Source: Bacillota bacterium (GTDB taxonomy: Bacteria > Bacillota > Clostridia > Christensenellales > CAG-138). Taken from it: 24,126 nt of DNA. The stretch is from NCBI GenBank assembly GCA_023426265.1, contig JAFABA010000221.1, positions 1 through 24,126 on the forward strand. The letters are read 5' to 3'. Under the pieces are notes generated by a model, which saw only the letters and a program-made list of their open reading frames with translations, ran no database searches and was not told where the DNA came from. This document shows positions 1 to 7,796 of the stretch, in pieces (positions within the stretch are counted from its first letter, which is position 1; every line of letters begins with the position of its first letter). The position numbers and the translations under genes were made by a program.

Positions 1-1085
1 TTGGCGTCGATCTGTTCAATATCCGGGGGATCGGCGGGCATGGTCACGTCATCGTCCAGGTCGCCCACCAGTTCCTCCAACAGGTCGCTCATCGTCACAA
101 TGCCGCTCATGCCGCCGTATTCATCGAGCACGATTGCGAAATGGTTGCGGGACTGCTTCATGTTGCGGAACAGGATATCCGTCTTCACAGTCTCAGGCAC
201 AAAGTAGGCGGGGCGAACGGCGTGCTTCAATATTTCCTCACGGGATTTATTCTTGAGGCCGATATAATCCTTCACGTGCAGCACGCCAACTACGTCGTCC
301 GCGCTTTCGCCGCAGACGGGGTATATGGAATGGCGTCCCTCGAATATGGTCTCTTCCCACTGCTCGTCGGTATCCTCCTGCCAAAGCAGCGTGACGTCGG
401 TGCGGTGGGTCATGGCCTCCGCGGCGGTCTTATCGTCGAACTCGAATATGTTGTGGATCATGTCCTTCTCATCCGGCATGATGGTGCCCTTCTCGCTGCC
501 TTCGTCGAGCATCATGCGGATCTCCTCTTCGGTTACATGCTCCTCTTCGGCGTTGGGGTCAATGCCAAACAGCCGAAGGATACCGTTGGTGGAGACCGTT
601 AAGAGCCATACGACGGGGGAGAATATCTTGGATATCCCGTAAATCAGGCCGGAAAGCCCCAAAGCCAGCTTTTCGGCGTTGCGCATGGCCACACGCTTGG
701 GCACAAGCTCGCCCAGCACCAGCGTGATATAGGAGAGGATGAGCGTGATCACCAGCGTGGAGATCGTGTTAAGCGTAGCCGGGGAGATCTTGGAGCCCCA
801 GCTCAAAAACAGGTTGATCAAATAGCCGCTGAAATTATCCGCGGCGAACGCGCTTCCAATAAAGCCCGCCAGCGTGATGCCCACCTGAATGGTGGACAAA
901 AAGCGCGCCGGCTGGCCGGTCAGCTTGGTGAGCGTAATGGCTTTTTTATTTCCTGCCGCCGTCAGCTTATTGAGCTTGGCGTCGTTGATCGAAATGATAG
1001 CGATTTCCGCGCAGGCAAATATTGCATTGATCAGTATCAAAGTCAATTGCAATAAAATTTGCCCCAGCAAATTGCCATCTTCCAC
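1..1085 (-). CDS. CorC/HlyC-family membrane protein (CNNM + CBS domains), 3' end off the window
   Basis: Membrane protein of the hemolysin-C/CorC (UPF0053) family, often linked to divalent-cation handling. I translated 361 residues from a GTG at 1085; the C-terminus lies beyond the left edge. In order: a hydrophobic CNNM (DUF21) domain over about residues 8-170, including the family motif GELVPKRVAMRNAEKLAL near 125-142; an acidic linker with VTEEEIRMML near 184-193; then a CBS pair at roughly 225-345 with DEYGGMSGIVTMSDLLEELVG near 321-341. The CorC_HlyC C-terminal domain would follow outside the window. GTG is chosen because AAGGAGG lies 11 nt upstream and no in-frame ATG fits. It has its own consensus promoter and a 190-nt leader. 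Family assignment is firm; the transported ion or real role is not known from sequence. Confidence 0.9.
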   Translation of the reverse strand, partial: MEDGNLLGQILLQLTLILINAIFACAEIAIISINDAKLNKLTAAGNKKAITLTKLTGQPARFLSTIQVGITLAGFIGSAFAADNFSGYLINLFLSWGSKISPATLNTISTLVITLILSYITLVLGELVPKRVAMRNAEKLALGLSGLIYGISKIFSPVVWLLTVSTNGILRLFGIDPNAEEEHVTEEEIRMMLDEGSEKGTIMPDEKDMIHNIFEFDDKTAAEAMTHRTDVTLLWQEDTDEQWEETIFEGRHSIYPVCGESADDVVGVLHVKDYIGLKNKSREEILKHAVRPAYFVPETVKTDILFRNMKQSRNHFAIVLDEYGGMSGIVTMSDLLEELVGDLDDDVTMPADPPDIEQIDA

Positions 1086-1275
1086 GGTTTTTTTAACCTC
1101 CTTATATCCACGCACATGTTAACGTGCCCTGACGTCCATAAAAAAACACACGGCGAGGCATCATGCGGTTATGACAAATACCGCACAGCCTGCGTGTGTT
1201 GCCAGATATCACAAAAAGATACCCATATATCGCGCTGGGTCGGGTGAATCTTCCATTTCCATACTCCTATCCATA
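1086..1275 (-). promoter_or_regulatory. Long 5' leader with attenuator-like hairpin
   Basis: Between the likely transcription start and the CorC-family start codon lies about 190 nt of leader. Read on the minus strand it first carries a 17-codon reading frame (1262 to 1209), with AGGAG just upstream of its second ATG at 1256. It then has a long imperfect hairpin: 1193-1200 pairs with 1145-1152, 1188-1191 with 1156-1159, and 1180-1185 with 1164-1169. Seven U residues (1140-1146) follow directly. This is the form of an intrinsic terminator placed about 50 nt before the gene, so attenuation or a riboswitch is plausible. I do not recognise a known riboswitch class. Confidence 0.5.
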
Positions 1276-1281
1276 GCCGCT

Positions 1282-1309
1282 ATTATACCACAAATTCACG
1301 TATTGTCAA
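1282..1309 (-). promoter_or_regulatory. Consensus sigma-A promoter for the CorC-family gene
   Basis: On the minus strand, TTGACA (1309-1304) and TATAAT (1287-1282) are separated by 16 nt. Both hexamers are perfect consensus. It drives the leader and the CorC-family gene. Confidence 0.8.
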
Positions 1310-1350
1310 TTTTTCCGCGGGAAAATGGGGCTTTTCCAGGCCATAAGACA

Positions 1351-1530
1351 TTACTGCACCGGCATCACAAGCGCGGCGACAATGTATGCCGCAAGCCCGA
1401 AGCCCGTGAATGCGAGCACGCCCCATACGATGCGCACAATGGAAACGTCGACCTCGAGGTACTCGGACACGCCGCCGCATACGCCGCATATCATTTTGCT
1501 GGTGGTGGATCTGTAAAGCGTCTTCTTCAT
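1351..1530 (-). CDS. PspC-domain small membrane protein
   Basis: A 59-residue protein that is essentially one PspC domain. The N-terminal part has the family pattern LYRSTTSKMICGVCGGVSEY (residues 5-24), followed by LEVDVSIVRIVW and a single hydrophobic helix at about 36-57 ending in VMPVQ. PspC-domain proteins are small inner-membrane proteins linked to envelope stress; this short stand-alone form is common in Firmicutes and its exact role is unclear. The ATG at 1530 follows AGAGGGGG with 7 nt spacing. It begins 13 nt after the stop of the glycosyltransferase fusion gene, so the two are probably co-transcribed. Confidence 0.85.
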   Translation of the reverse strand: MKKTLYRSTTSKMICGVCGGVSEYLEVDVSIVRIVWGVLAFTGFGLAAYIVAALVMPVQ

Positions 1531-1543
1531 TCAAATACCCCCT

Positions 1544-4492
1544 CTATGACACGGGCTCAATTATGCGCTTGCCCGTAACGGTTGAAGTTCCAAAGGAAAA
1601 GAAATGGTTTTGCATCCGGTTGCGCCGCAACAAATGCAGCATGCTGCCAAATTCGCTGTAAGCAAGCTGTATTAGCGTCATCAGCATGGCGGCGGCGTTC
1701 TGCACCGTAGGGTTTTCATCCAGCGTCACATACAGCGTGTCCTCTTTGAGCACGAACGTCACTACCCGGGTGCAGGGCGTGGTAAGGTAGTAAAGATACA
1801 GCCGCAATTGCGCCTCGCCGTTAGAGAGCATGCCAAAGCGGGCCGAAACGCCCACAGGATGCTCCTCTTCCCCAATCCTTACGGTGGCGTGGGTCAACTG
1901 ATCTTCCTTTATGCCTATGGTATGCGTTTCGTTCCCTTCTTTTATGGAAAGTTCAAGCGCGCCATCCTCCGCGGTGCGGAACGATACGGAGGAAATGCCC
2001 GCCGGGAAGTTGTTGTGGATGGATTGCAGCACAAACGGGAATATGCCCGCCTTGTTCGCGGCAAATGAATAGGTGTTGCCGGAAAGCTGCTCGCGTACCC
2101 AGTTGAACGGCATGGGCATGCAGCCGTTGGGCGCGGCGTCCTCCTTGTTGCGGCAGGAAAGCTCGGACAAGAACGAGGAAAGCGCGCGCTGTGCAGCGGG
2201 GTTCTTGGGGAACGGCACGTCTTCGGCATTCTGGAAGCAGCGGTATACATAGTCCATGGTTTCGCTCTGGGCAAACAGCAGCGGGGAACCGCTGAAGAGC
2301 ACCACCAGCGCGTTGTGCTTGGGCAGGGAGAGCATATACTGGCCGAACGCGCCGTTGAACAGGTATCCGCCCGGGTACGGCGCGCACCAGATCTGGTAGC
2401 CGTAGCCGTCCTTGCACTCGCCGTTGGGCGTTTCGATCTGCACGCGGGTGGATTCCTTGATCCAGTCCTCGCTCAATAGCTCGCGCTCCTCGCCGTTTAC
2501 CACGTACCGGCCTTTCTGCAAATACAAAAGGCCGATTTTCGCCACGTCCTCCAGCTTTAAGGCTAAGCCCCAGCCGCCTTTTTCCGTGCCCATGGGGCAG
2601 GTATCCCAAGCAATATCTCCGATGCCCAGCGGCTCAAACAGGCGGGGCTTTAAATATTCCAATAAGCCCATACCTGTTTTGCGCCGGATGATGGCGGCAA
2701 GCATGTAGGAATTCATGGAGTTGTAGCAAAACTGCGTGCCTGGGACATACCGCACGCCCGCATCCAGAAACTCTTTTTCCCAATCCGGCCCCAGCACGGA
2801 GCCGACCTCGTTGAAGCGGGAGCCGGTGCTCATGGTTAAAAGGTGCCATACGGTTGCGTCCTTATAGTGGTGCGTGGACGGGTCCGGGATTTTATCCGCA
2901 AATATATCCACAATACGCTCGGAGAGCAAAAGTTTCCCTTCATCCACCAGCATGCCGATGGCGATGCCCGTGATGCTCTTGCTCAGTGAGTAAAGCTGGT
3001 GCGGGTATTCTTTTTCATACGGGGCCCAATAGCCTTCCGAAATTACATGCCCGTTCTTCACCACCATCATGGCGTGCAGGTTGGAAGAAAAGTTGGCGTC
3101 CAGCGAATGGTAAAGCGTGAGGATATCACGGCTGTTCATGCCCTGTTCCTCGGGCGTTGAGCGGGGAAGCGACGCAACGTGCGCGCAGCCTGAGATCCGC
3201 TTTTGCGGCGTATACGGGTAGGAATATACGTGCTCAAGATCCTGCCGCATAAAGCGCCACAGCATGTCCACCGTCCGCTTTTCAAGCGATTGGTCAACCA
3301 GCGTCAGCTCCTTGCGCAAAGGTCCGCGCTTACGTTTTAATACCGGGCGCTTTTGCTCGGAAAGTGCGCGGTAGCGCTCCTCCACCCCGTCTATCACCTT
3401 TTCCCATGGGATAGGGATGGTCGCTTTTGCGCGCTCGCCCACCGCCTTGAGGCGGTGCATATCCGAAAGCGCGCCGGCAAGTACCGATGCCAGGGATTCC
3501 GGGGCGTCCTCGCACAGAAAACCGTTCTTCCCGTCCTCTATCACTTCCGCGGGGGCGCTGTCCATCAATACCACGGAGGGCGTACCCGCCGCCGCCGCTT
3601 CGCGCACCACAAGGCCCGCCGTGTCGTACGCGGAGGGGAACACGAACAGGGACGCGCTGGCATACAGCCCGTTGAGCGTACGCATATCCGCGATGTGCCC
3701 GGTAAAGCGTATGGCATCATGTAGCCCCAGCTCGTCCGCATACATGCGTATGGCGTCAAAATCCTTGCCCTGCCCGGCCAGCACAAGCTGAAAGCGCTTG
3801 CCGCGCTGGTAGAGCTTTGCCGCGGCTTCCAGCGTGAGTCTGATATTCTTTTTGCGGTCCATCTGCCCCACATACAACAGCACCGGGTCGCCGTTCAACG
3901 CGAACGTTTCCCTGACTGCGGCTTTGTCCACCTCGGTGATGGTGGGGATATTGGTGCCGTGGGGCACGATTTCAATACGCCCGGCATAGCCGTAGGAGCG
4001 CAGTGTCTGTGCGGCCAGGCGGCTGACCGTCCAAACCTCGTCGCAACGGTCAAAGAAATCCGCCACATATTTTGCGCCGATCTGCGCAATGCCCTCGCTG
4101 CGGGTATAGCGGAGGATATCCTCCTGGTATTTGGAATGAAATGTGCCGATCAACGGAATCTTATGCTTGGCGGCAAGGCGCGCCGCCTCTAAGCCCGCGG
4201 GGCCGGGGCTGTGGGCGTGAACGATATCCAGGTCCACCATATCGATGCGGGCCACATAGTGGCTGTCCAGTTTCGCAATGCCGGTGCTGTACTGTGGGGA
4301 ACCTGGGACTTTGACGGATGCGAAATCCACAATTTCAAACGGATAATTGCCGCGGTATCCCGCGTCGCGCATGGGGACGATCACATAACACTCATGCGAG
4401 CGCTTGCCAAGCGTTTGTGCATATTCGAACGCCACACGCCCTACGCCGTCCACGATAGGCAAAAAAGTATCATTGCATTGCGCAATGCGCAC
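1544..4492 (-). CDS. Glycosyltransferase (GT4) fused to a serine beta-lactamase-like domain
   Basis: A 982-residue single reading frame with two enzyme modules. Residues about 1-378 are a GT-B glycosyltransferase of family 4: an N-terminal MRIAQCNDTFLPIVDGVGRV, LLYVGQMDRKKN at 205-216, and the donor-site segment PSAYDTAGLVVREAAAAGTP at 286-305. Asp290 stands where the first Glu of the E-x7-E motif is usual; Glu298 is kept. A basic linker (about 380-440) leads to a class C beta-lactamase/PbpE-like hydrolase that starts at RSTPEEQG (444). It has SxxK at Ser502-Lys505 and a YNS triad at Tyr590. Residues about 760-982 form a further domain I do not recognise. No signal peptide or membrane helix is evident, which is odd for a penicillin-binding-like fold. 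Start is GTG 4492, with AAAGGA 9 nt upstream. The pairing suggests work on a lipid- or wall-linked glycan, but the substrate is unknown. Confidence 0.85.
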   Translation of the reverse strand: MRIAQCNDTFLPIVDGVGRVAFEYAQTLGKRSHECYVIVPMRDAGYRGNYPFEIVDFASVKVPGSPQYSTGIAKLDSHYVARIDMVDLDIVHAHSPGPAGLEAARLAAKHKIPLIGTFHSKYQEDILRYTRSEGIAQIGAKYVADFFDRCDEVWTVSRLAAQTLRSYGYAGRIEIVPHGTNIPTITEVDKAAVRETFALNGDPVLLYVGQMDRKKNIRLTLEAAAKLYQRGKRFQLVLAGQGKDFDAIRMYADELGLHDAIRFTGHIADMRTLNGLYASASLFVFPSAYDTAGLVVREAAAAGTPSVVLMDSAPAEVIEDGKNGFLCEDAPESLASVLAGALSDMHRLKAVGERAKATIPIPWEKVIDGVEERYRALSEQKRPVLKRKRGPLRKELTLVDQSLEKRTVDMLWRFMRQDLEHVYSYPYTPQKRISGCAHVASLPRSTPEEQGMNSRDILTLYHSLDANFSSNLHAMMVVKNGHVISEGYWAPYEKEYPHQLYSLSKSITGIAIGMLVDEGKLLLSERIVDIFADKIPDPSTHHYKDATVWHLLTMSTGSRFNEVGSVLGPDWEKEFLDAGVRYVPGTQFCYNSMNSYMLAAIIRRKTGMGLLEYLKPRLFEPLGIGDIAWDTCPMGTEKGGWGLALKLEDVAKIGLLYLQKGRYVVNGEERELLSEDWIKESTRVQIETPNGECKDGYGYQIWCAPYPGGYLFNGAFGQYMLSLPKHNALVVLFSGSPLLFAQSETMDYVYRCFQNAEDVPFPKNPAAQRALSSFLSELSCRNKEDAAPNGCMPMPFNWVREQLSGNTYSFAANKAGIFPFVLQSIHNNFPAGISSVSFRTAEDGALELSIKEGNETHTIGIKEDQLTHATVRIGEEEHPVGVSARFGMLSNGEAQLRLYLYYLTTPCTRVVTFVLKEDTLYVTLDENPTVQNAAAMLMTLIQLAYSEFGSMLHLLRRNRMQNHFFSFGTSTVTGKRIIEPVS

Positions 4493-4670
4493 AGCTTCCA
4501 GTCCTTTCTTTTCCGATGTTTTGCACTATCATTTTACCATGTAAGGAAAGAAATGCGTGTGAATTTTCCTGACGAAAAACGTGACAAAATAGCAACGCAC
4601 ACATCAAGTATGCGTCAGATCCTTAAGAACGCCCGCGGGGGGGCGCCTAGTCAAGCGCATATAAAAATTG

Positions 4671-4695
4671 AAAACCCGTTGATTTTGTCAACGGG
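4671..4695 (-). terminator. Intrinsic terminator after the methyltransferase gene
   Basis: A perfect 8-bp stem (4688-4695 with 4675-4682, 5-nt loop) is followed on the minus strand by TTTTCAATTTTT. The methyltransferase stop codon (4690-4688) lies inside the stem, so the transcript ends immediately after the gene. Confidence 0.8.
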
Positions 4696-5305
4696 CCGTA
4701 TAGTCCAATCGCAGAAATTGTTTGCCATTTACAAGCGGAATCTCGTCCCGGTACAACAGGGCATATCCAATCGTATCCAAACTTTTCGTAAGCAAGCCTT
4801 CCTCGATGTCCGTATGCAGGCTGCTGACGCCTGCGAACGCATCCGCATAGGGGGAAGGGGAAACGAACGTCTCCGCAAGGTTTCGCTGTACCGTGCAGCA
4901 GAGGATGCGCGGTTTGCATGCCTGCACCCGCGCTATAAAAGTGGGAATGCCGATATATTCGATCAGCAGATCTGCGAATATGAGTTCCGCGTAGGGCAAT
5001 TTTACCGGCCGCGACAGATCCGCTGCGATCAGCATGAGCTTTCCGGCAAGCCCGGGGTACCGGTTGCGGCAGGCGTCAAGATACGCTCCGTTGATATCCA
5101 CGCCATATACGGCGACATCGCGCGCGGGGTCGATATGCCTTAACCCATTGCCACCCGCAACGCCCCAGAATGCCACGCTGCTTTTTGGATACGCGGCAAG
5201 ACGCTCCTCATAAAGCGAATCGAGCGCCTGAAGCTGGGCCACGGTATCAAGCGTCATGTGGCCTTCGTATACGTCAAGAGGAACTTCTTTCCACGGGTTA
5301 TTCAT
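4688..5305 (-). CDS. Class I SAM-dependent methyltransferase
   Basis: A 205-residue protein with a Rossmann-type SAM-binding site. The glycine-rich motif I is AFWGVAGGNGLRHID (residues 45-59), followed by the acidic ribose-binding residue Asp70 in VYGVDIN and a motif near LIAADLSRPVKL. This matches small class I methyltransferases; the acceptor cannot be told from sequence. It starts 6 nt after the apbE stop, so it is the second gene of a two-gene transcript. ATG 5305 has a poor Shine-Dalgarno. An internal ATG at residue 17, preceded by GAAGG, is an alternative start that keeps the SAM domain intact. A terminator overlaps its stop codon. Confidence 0.8.
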   Translation of the reverse strand: MNNPWKEVPLDVYEGHMTLDTVAQLQALDSLYEERLAAYPKSSVAFWGVAGGNGLRHIDPARDVAVYGVDINGAYLDACRNRYPGLAGKLMLIAADLSRPVKLPYAELIFADLLIEYIGIPTFIARVQACKPRILCCTVQRNLAETFVSPSPYADAFAGVSSLHTDIEEGLLTKSLDTIGYALLYRDEIPLVNGKQFLRLDYTAR

Positions 5306-5311
5306 CGTGTC

Positions 5312-6289
5312 TTATTTCTGCAAGCCACTCGAATAATAGACGTTGTTTTCATCGTCAATAAACACCGCTTCCACACCGGGCAGGGATTCTACAAGCGCCA
5401 TGCCCTTTTCTAATCCCATGATAAAACAGGCGGTATCGTATGCGTCCGCCGTCAGGGAGGCTTTGGCGAGTATGGTAACGGAAGCAAGGCCGTTTTGCAC
5501 GGGCCAGCCCGTTTTCGGGTCCAAAATATGGTGGTAGAGCACGCTGTCCAGCGTAAAGCCGCGCTCATAGACGCCGCTTGTGGTCACCGCGCCGTCCGTG
5601 GTGGGCAGGGTGATAAGCGGCTGGCCTGTGGGCTCTTTGGGGTCCTGAATGCCTACGTTCCAGGGTGCGCCGTCCGGCCGGTTGCCGATGACGACGACAT
5701 TGCCGCCAAAGTTTAAAATGCCGCGCTTCACCCCGCGGGAACGGCAGTATTCCGCAATCTTATCCGTGATATACCCTTTCGCGATGGAGCCGAGCTCAAT
5801 CTGCATGTCCGCGGGCAGTGTGACGGTGTTTCCCTCAAGCTTTACCTTGGTATAGTCCGTCAGCTTGGCGGCCGCGGCCAGTTTTTCCGGGTTCGGCAGG
5901 GAAGGCTCCTCGCTTTTGAAGTCCCACAGCGCCACGCTGGGCCCAACCGTGATGTCAAACGCGCCGCCGCAGGCCTTGCTTGTTTCTGCGGAGGCTTCCA
6001 ACACTTCACGCGTGTAGTCGCTCACCGCAACGGGCTGGCCGTTTGCGTGGTTGATGTTCCAAACGTCGCTGCCTTCCACTGTTTTAGAGAGCAGGTCTTC
6101 ATATTCCTTCACTTTGCTCAGTGCATCGTCCACAACTTCCTGCTTCACGCCGTAGGCCGTAATGCTGATGACGGTGTCAAGATAAAACCCTACGGCGGAT
6201 ACCTTTTCATTCTGCGACGGGCCGCAGCCGGAAAGCAGAAATACGGGCAGGAGCAAACTTACAAGCGCGCGGGAAAACAGTTTCTTCAT
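5312..6289 (-). CDS. apbE: ApbE-family FAD:protein FMN transferase, lipoprotein
   Basis: A 325-residue ApbE protein. Members transfer FMN from FAD onto a Thr or Ser of target proteins such as Rnf and Nqr subunits or extracellular flavoproteins, on the outer face of the membrane. The N-terminus is a lipoprotein signal with lipobox LSGC (Cys22). Family motifs are present: LDTVISITAYG at 37-47, GGAFDITVGP at 108-117, ELGSIAKGYITDKI at 165-178, LNFGGNVVVIG at 192-202, HHILDPKTGWP at 253-263 and the metal-binding TADAYDTA at 280-287. The start is ATG 6289, preceded by GAGG at 6 nt, rather than an upstream TTG at 6304. No obvious flavinylation substrate is encoded in this window. Confidence 0.93.
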   Translation of the reverse strand: MKKLFSRALVSLLLPVFLLSGCGPSQNEKVSAVGFYLDTVISITAYGVKQEVVDDALSKVKEYEDLLSKTVEGSDVWNINHANGQPVAVSDYTREVLEASAETSKACGGAFDITVGPSVALWDFKSEEPSLPNPEKLAAAAKLTDYTKVKLEGNTVTLPADMQIELGSIAKGYITDKIAEYCRSRGVKRGILNFGGNVVVIGNRPDGAPWNVGIQDPKEPTGQPLITLPTTDGAVTTSGVYERGFTLDSVLYHHILDPKTGWPVQNGLASVTILAKASLTADAYDTACFIMGLEKGMALVESLPGVEAVFIDDENNVYYSSGLQK

Positions 6290-6420
6290 ATGAACCTCGG
6301 TCAAGCTTTTTATCGCGGTATGTAACCGGCGAATCTATTCTTCATAAGGCGGTGACGCCATGTTCCATCATAACATAGTTTGTTCCCGTTGGGCACATAG
6401 GAATTGAAATAAATTTAACA

Positions 6421-6449
6421 AACAAAATGGGCGGCAGTTGCCGCCCATT
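6421..6449 (-). terminator. Intrinsic terminator after the CheX-like gene
   Basis: A near-perfect palindrome (6439-6449 with 6426-6436) forms a GC-rich stem. It is followed on the minus strand by TTTTGTTTGTT. It lies 17 nt past the stop of the CheX-like gene and upstream of apbE, separating the two transcripts. Confidence 0.85.
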
Positions 6450-6466
6450 CAAAAGTCTTACAGCAA

Positions 6467-6922
6467 TTATGACGCGGGATTGAGCATGATATCCAGGCAG
6501 ATGTTGCCTACGGAGGTGACAATACAGGAAACGGTATCCAGCTTATAGCTTCTTTTGTCCACCTCGCCAGTAATCAGCTTGGGCGGGAGGATATCGCACG
6601 AGAGGCTTTCATCGGTCAGCAGCGTCATCACGTTTCCGCTGATGATGTTGGCGATTTCGCTGATGGCGGAGGTCACAAACTCGTCTACCTCCGAAATCTC
6701 CATGCCGCTCATGATATTGACCATGTTAAGGCAGGTCTCATACGGAAAGCTGTAAACCACCTGGCCGCTTAGATCGCCGGTTACGCCGATGGAAACCTCC
6801 AGGGCGTCAAGTGCGTGGGCAGTTTCGCTTAACGGCTCCGCGTGCACATCGTTCAAGTCCAGCATCAATTGGAATACATGCTGCGTCGCCTGCAAAAACG
6901 GGCGGTACAGAACTTCAGACAT
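6467..6922 (-). CDS. cheX: CheX-like chemotaxis phosphatase domain protein
   Basis: A 151-residue single-domain protein of the CheC/CheX/FliY phosphatase fold. These proteins dephosphorylate CheY-P or other receiver domains in the cytoplasm. The catalytic ExxN motif is visible as SEIANIISGN, with Glu89 and Asn92, inside the conserved helix ETCLNMVNIMSGMEISEVDE through FVTSAISEIAN. The second ExxN of CheC-type enzymes is not seen, as expected for CheX. The start is ATG 6922, with a G-rich Shine-Dalgarno GAGGGGG upstream. It overlaps the hemerythrin stop by 8 nt (6915-6922), indicating translational coupling. No cheA, cheY or flagellar genes are in view, so the partner receiver is unknown. Confidence 0.8.
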   Translation of the reverse strand: MSEVLYRPFLQATQHVFQLMLDLNDVHAEPLSETAHALDALEVSIGVTGDLSGQVVYSFPYETCLNMVNIMSGMEISEVDEFVTSAISEIANIISGNVMTLLTDESLSCDILPPKLITGEVDKRSYKLDTVSCIVTSVGNICLDIMLNPAS

Positions 6923-7340
6923 TGGACGCCACCCCCTCGGACCTCTCATATGCGGCGATTTGCTGGTCCTCGGACGCAACGTGGTTGATAAGCCACGCAA
7001 GTAGCTTGCCTCCAAACTGCTGCATCAGGCGTTCGCTGTAGCCCTGTTGCTCATACTGCGCGGCTACCTCCACCACATAGGCGACCATTCCGGCATGGAG
7101 CGCCCGGTGCTCCGCAAGGCCGGGGTAACCGATTTTCTGCTGGTAAGCTTCCTCGTCCTGAAAATGGGTCACCACATATGTTTTCATGAATTCCAGCGTC
7201 TCGTTTACCTTCGCCACCTTTTCCTCCCATGAAACGGGAGACCGCAGCGTCTGCATGAACGCATCCACCCGCCGGAACAACTCTTTGTGCTGCGTATCGA
7301 TCAGGGGAACGCCCAACTCATACTTGTCTTTCCAGAGCAT
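6915..7340 (-). CDS. Bacteriohemerythrin
   Basis: A 141-residue hemerythrin-domain protein that binds O2 at a non-heme di-iron centre. All ligands of the family appear: His18 (DTQH), His59 and Glu63 (HFQDE), His78 and His82 (EHRALH), and His120 with Asp125 (HVASED). The N-terminus MLWKDKYELGVPLIDTQHKE is typical. ATG 7340 is chosen because AAAGGA lies 8 nt upstream; longer in-frame starts lack a site. It is the first gene of a pair with the CheX-like gene. In an anaerobe it could act in O2 sensing, scavenging or delivery; the CheX coupling favours a signalling role, which is inference. Confidence 0.92.
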   Translation of the reverse strand: MLWKDKYELGVPLIDTQHKELFRRVDAFMQTLRSPVSWEEKVAKVNETLEFMKTYVVTHFQDEEAYQQKIGYPGLAEHRALHAGMVAYVVEVAAQYEQQGYSERLMQQFGGKLLAWLINHVASEDQQIAAYERSEGVASNV

Positions 7341-7534
7341 ACTGTGTCCTTTCCGCATTTTGATGCAAGCAATTTCTTGCTGTATTAATTCGAAAGAAAT
7401 TGCAAAGACCATGAGAGGCAACCCAGACAAACAGAAATGTTATTTTTCAAACGATTGGAATGCAGGCGCAGGCGATTTTGTAAACTGGTAAGATGTCGTT
7501 TTAAAACCGCATTTAACAAAATAACAAAATTAAA

Positions 7535-7560
7535 AACGCAGGACCTGTGATCCCTGCGTT
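7535..7560 (-). repeat. Terminator-like hairpin in the gene-free region
   Basis: An 8-bp perfect stem, AACGCAGG/CCTGCGTT, with a 10-nt loop is followed by TTTTTAATTTTG on the minus strand. No minus-strand gene lies upstream to be terminated. GCTGTC follows it at 7564-7569 on the plus strand, as it follows the hairpins of the two nearby repeat copies, so it may be a fragment of the same element family. Confidence 0.5.
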
Positions 7561-7576
7561 CAGGCTGTCGATAAAA

Positions 7577-7796
7577 CCCTTGGGGTTCGGGGGCCGCAGC
7601 CCCTGAAGGCTTTAATCGCCGCCAGCGACATGCGCGGTGGCGGCGAAAGCCTTGCGGTGCAAGGCTTTCCTTGCAGGAACGTTGTGTCCGTGCCATAGGC
7701 ACAGGTTGTTCCTATTGACACACGCTATAAGGTACTTTTTCGACAAACAAAAGCGCGGGGACCTTGCGGTCCCCGCGCTTGCTGTCTCCCGGATGA
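7577..7796. repeat. Palindromic repeat element, copy 1 (long form)
   Basis: It starts with CTTGGGGTTCGGGGGCCGC, then a block with GCCGCCAGCGACATGCGCGGTG. A central part has nested palindromes (AGGAAC/GTTCCT around GTGCC/GGCAC). It ends with CTTTTTCGACAAACAAAAGC leading into a perfect 13-bp hairpin (7751-7763 with 7768-7780) and GCTGTCTCCCGGATGA. The same order of blocks recurs in copy 2 without the central part. This looks like a non-coding REP/MITE-like element; I cannot name the family. Confidence 0.55.

Noticed and set aside
1311..1325. TTTTCC-GCG-GGAAAA as a terminator for the PspC gene
   Set aside because: On the minus strand the stem is followed by A residues instead of a U-tract and it abuts the next promoter's -35, so termination is not supported.
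4211..5143. A 310-codon plus-strand open frame
   Set aside because: It runs antisense through the glycosyltransferase start, an intergenic region with a terminator and the methyltransferase gene, has no ribosome site and no protein family pattern.
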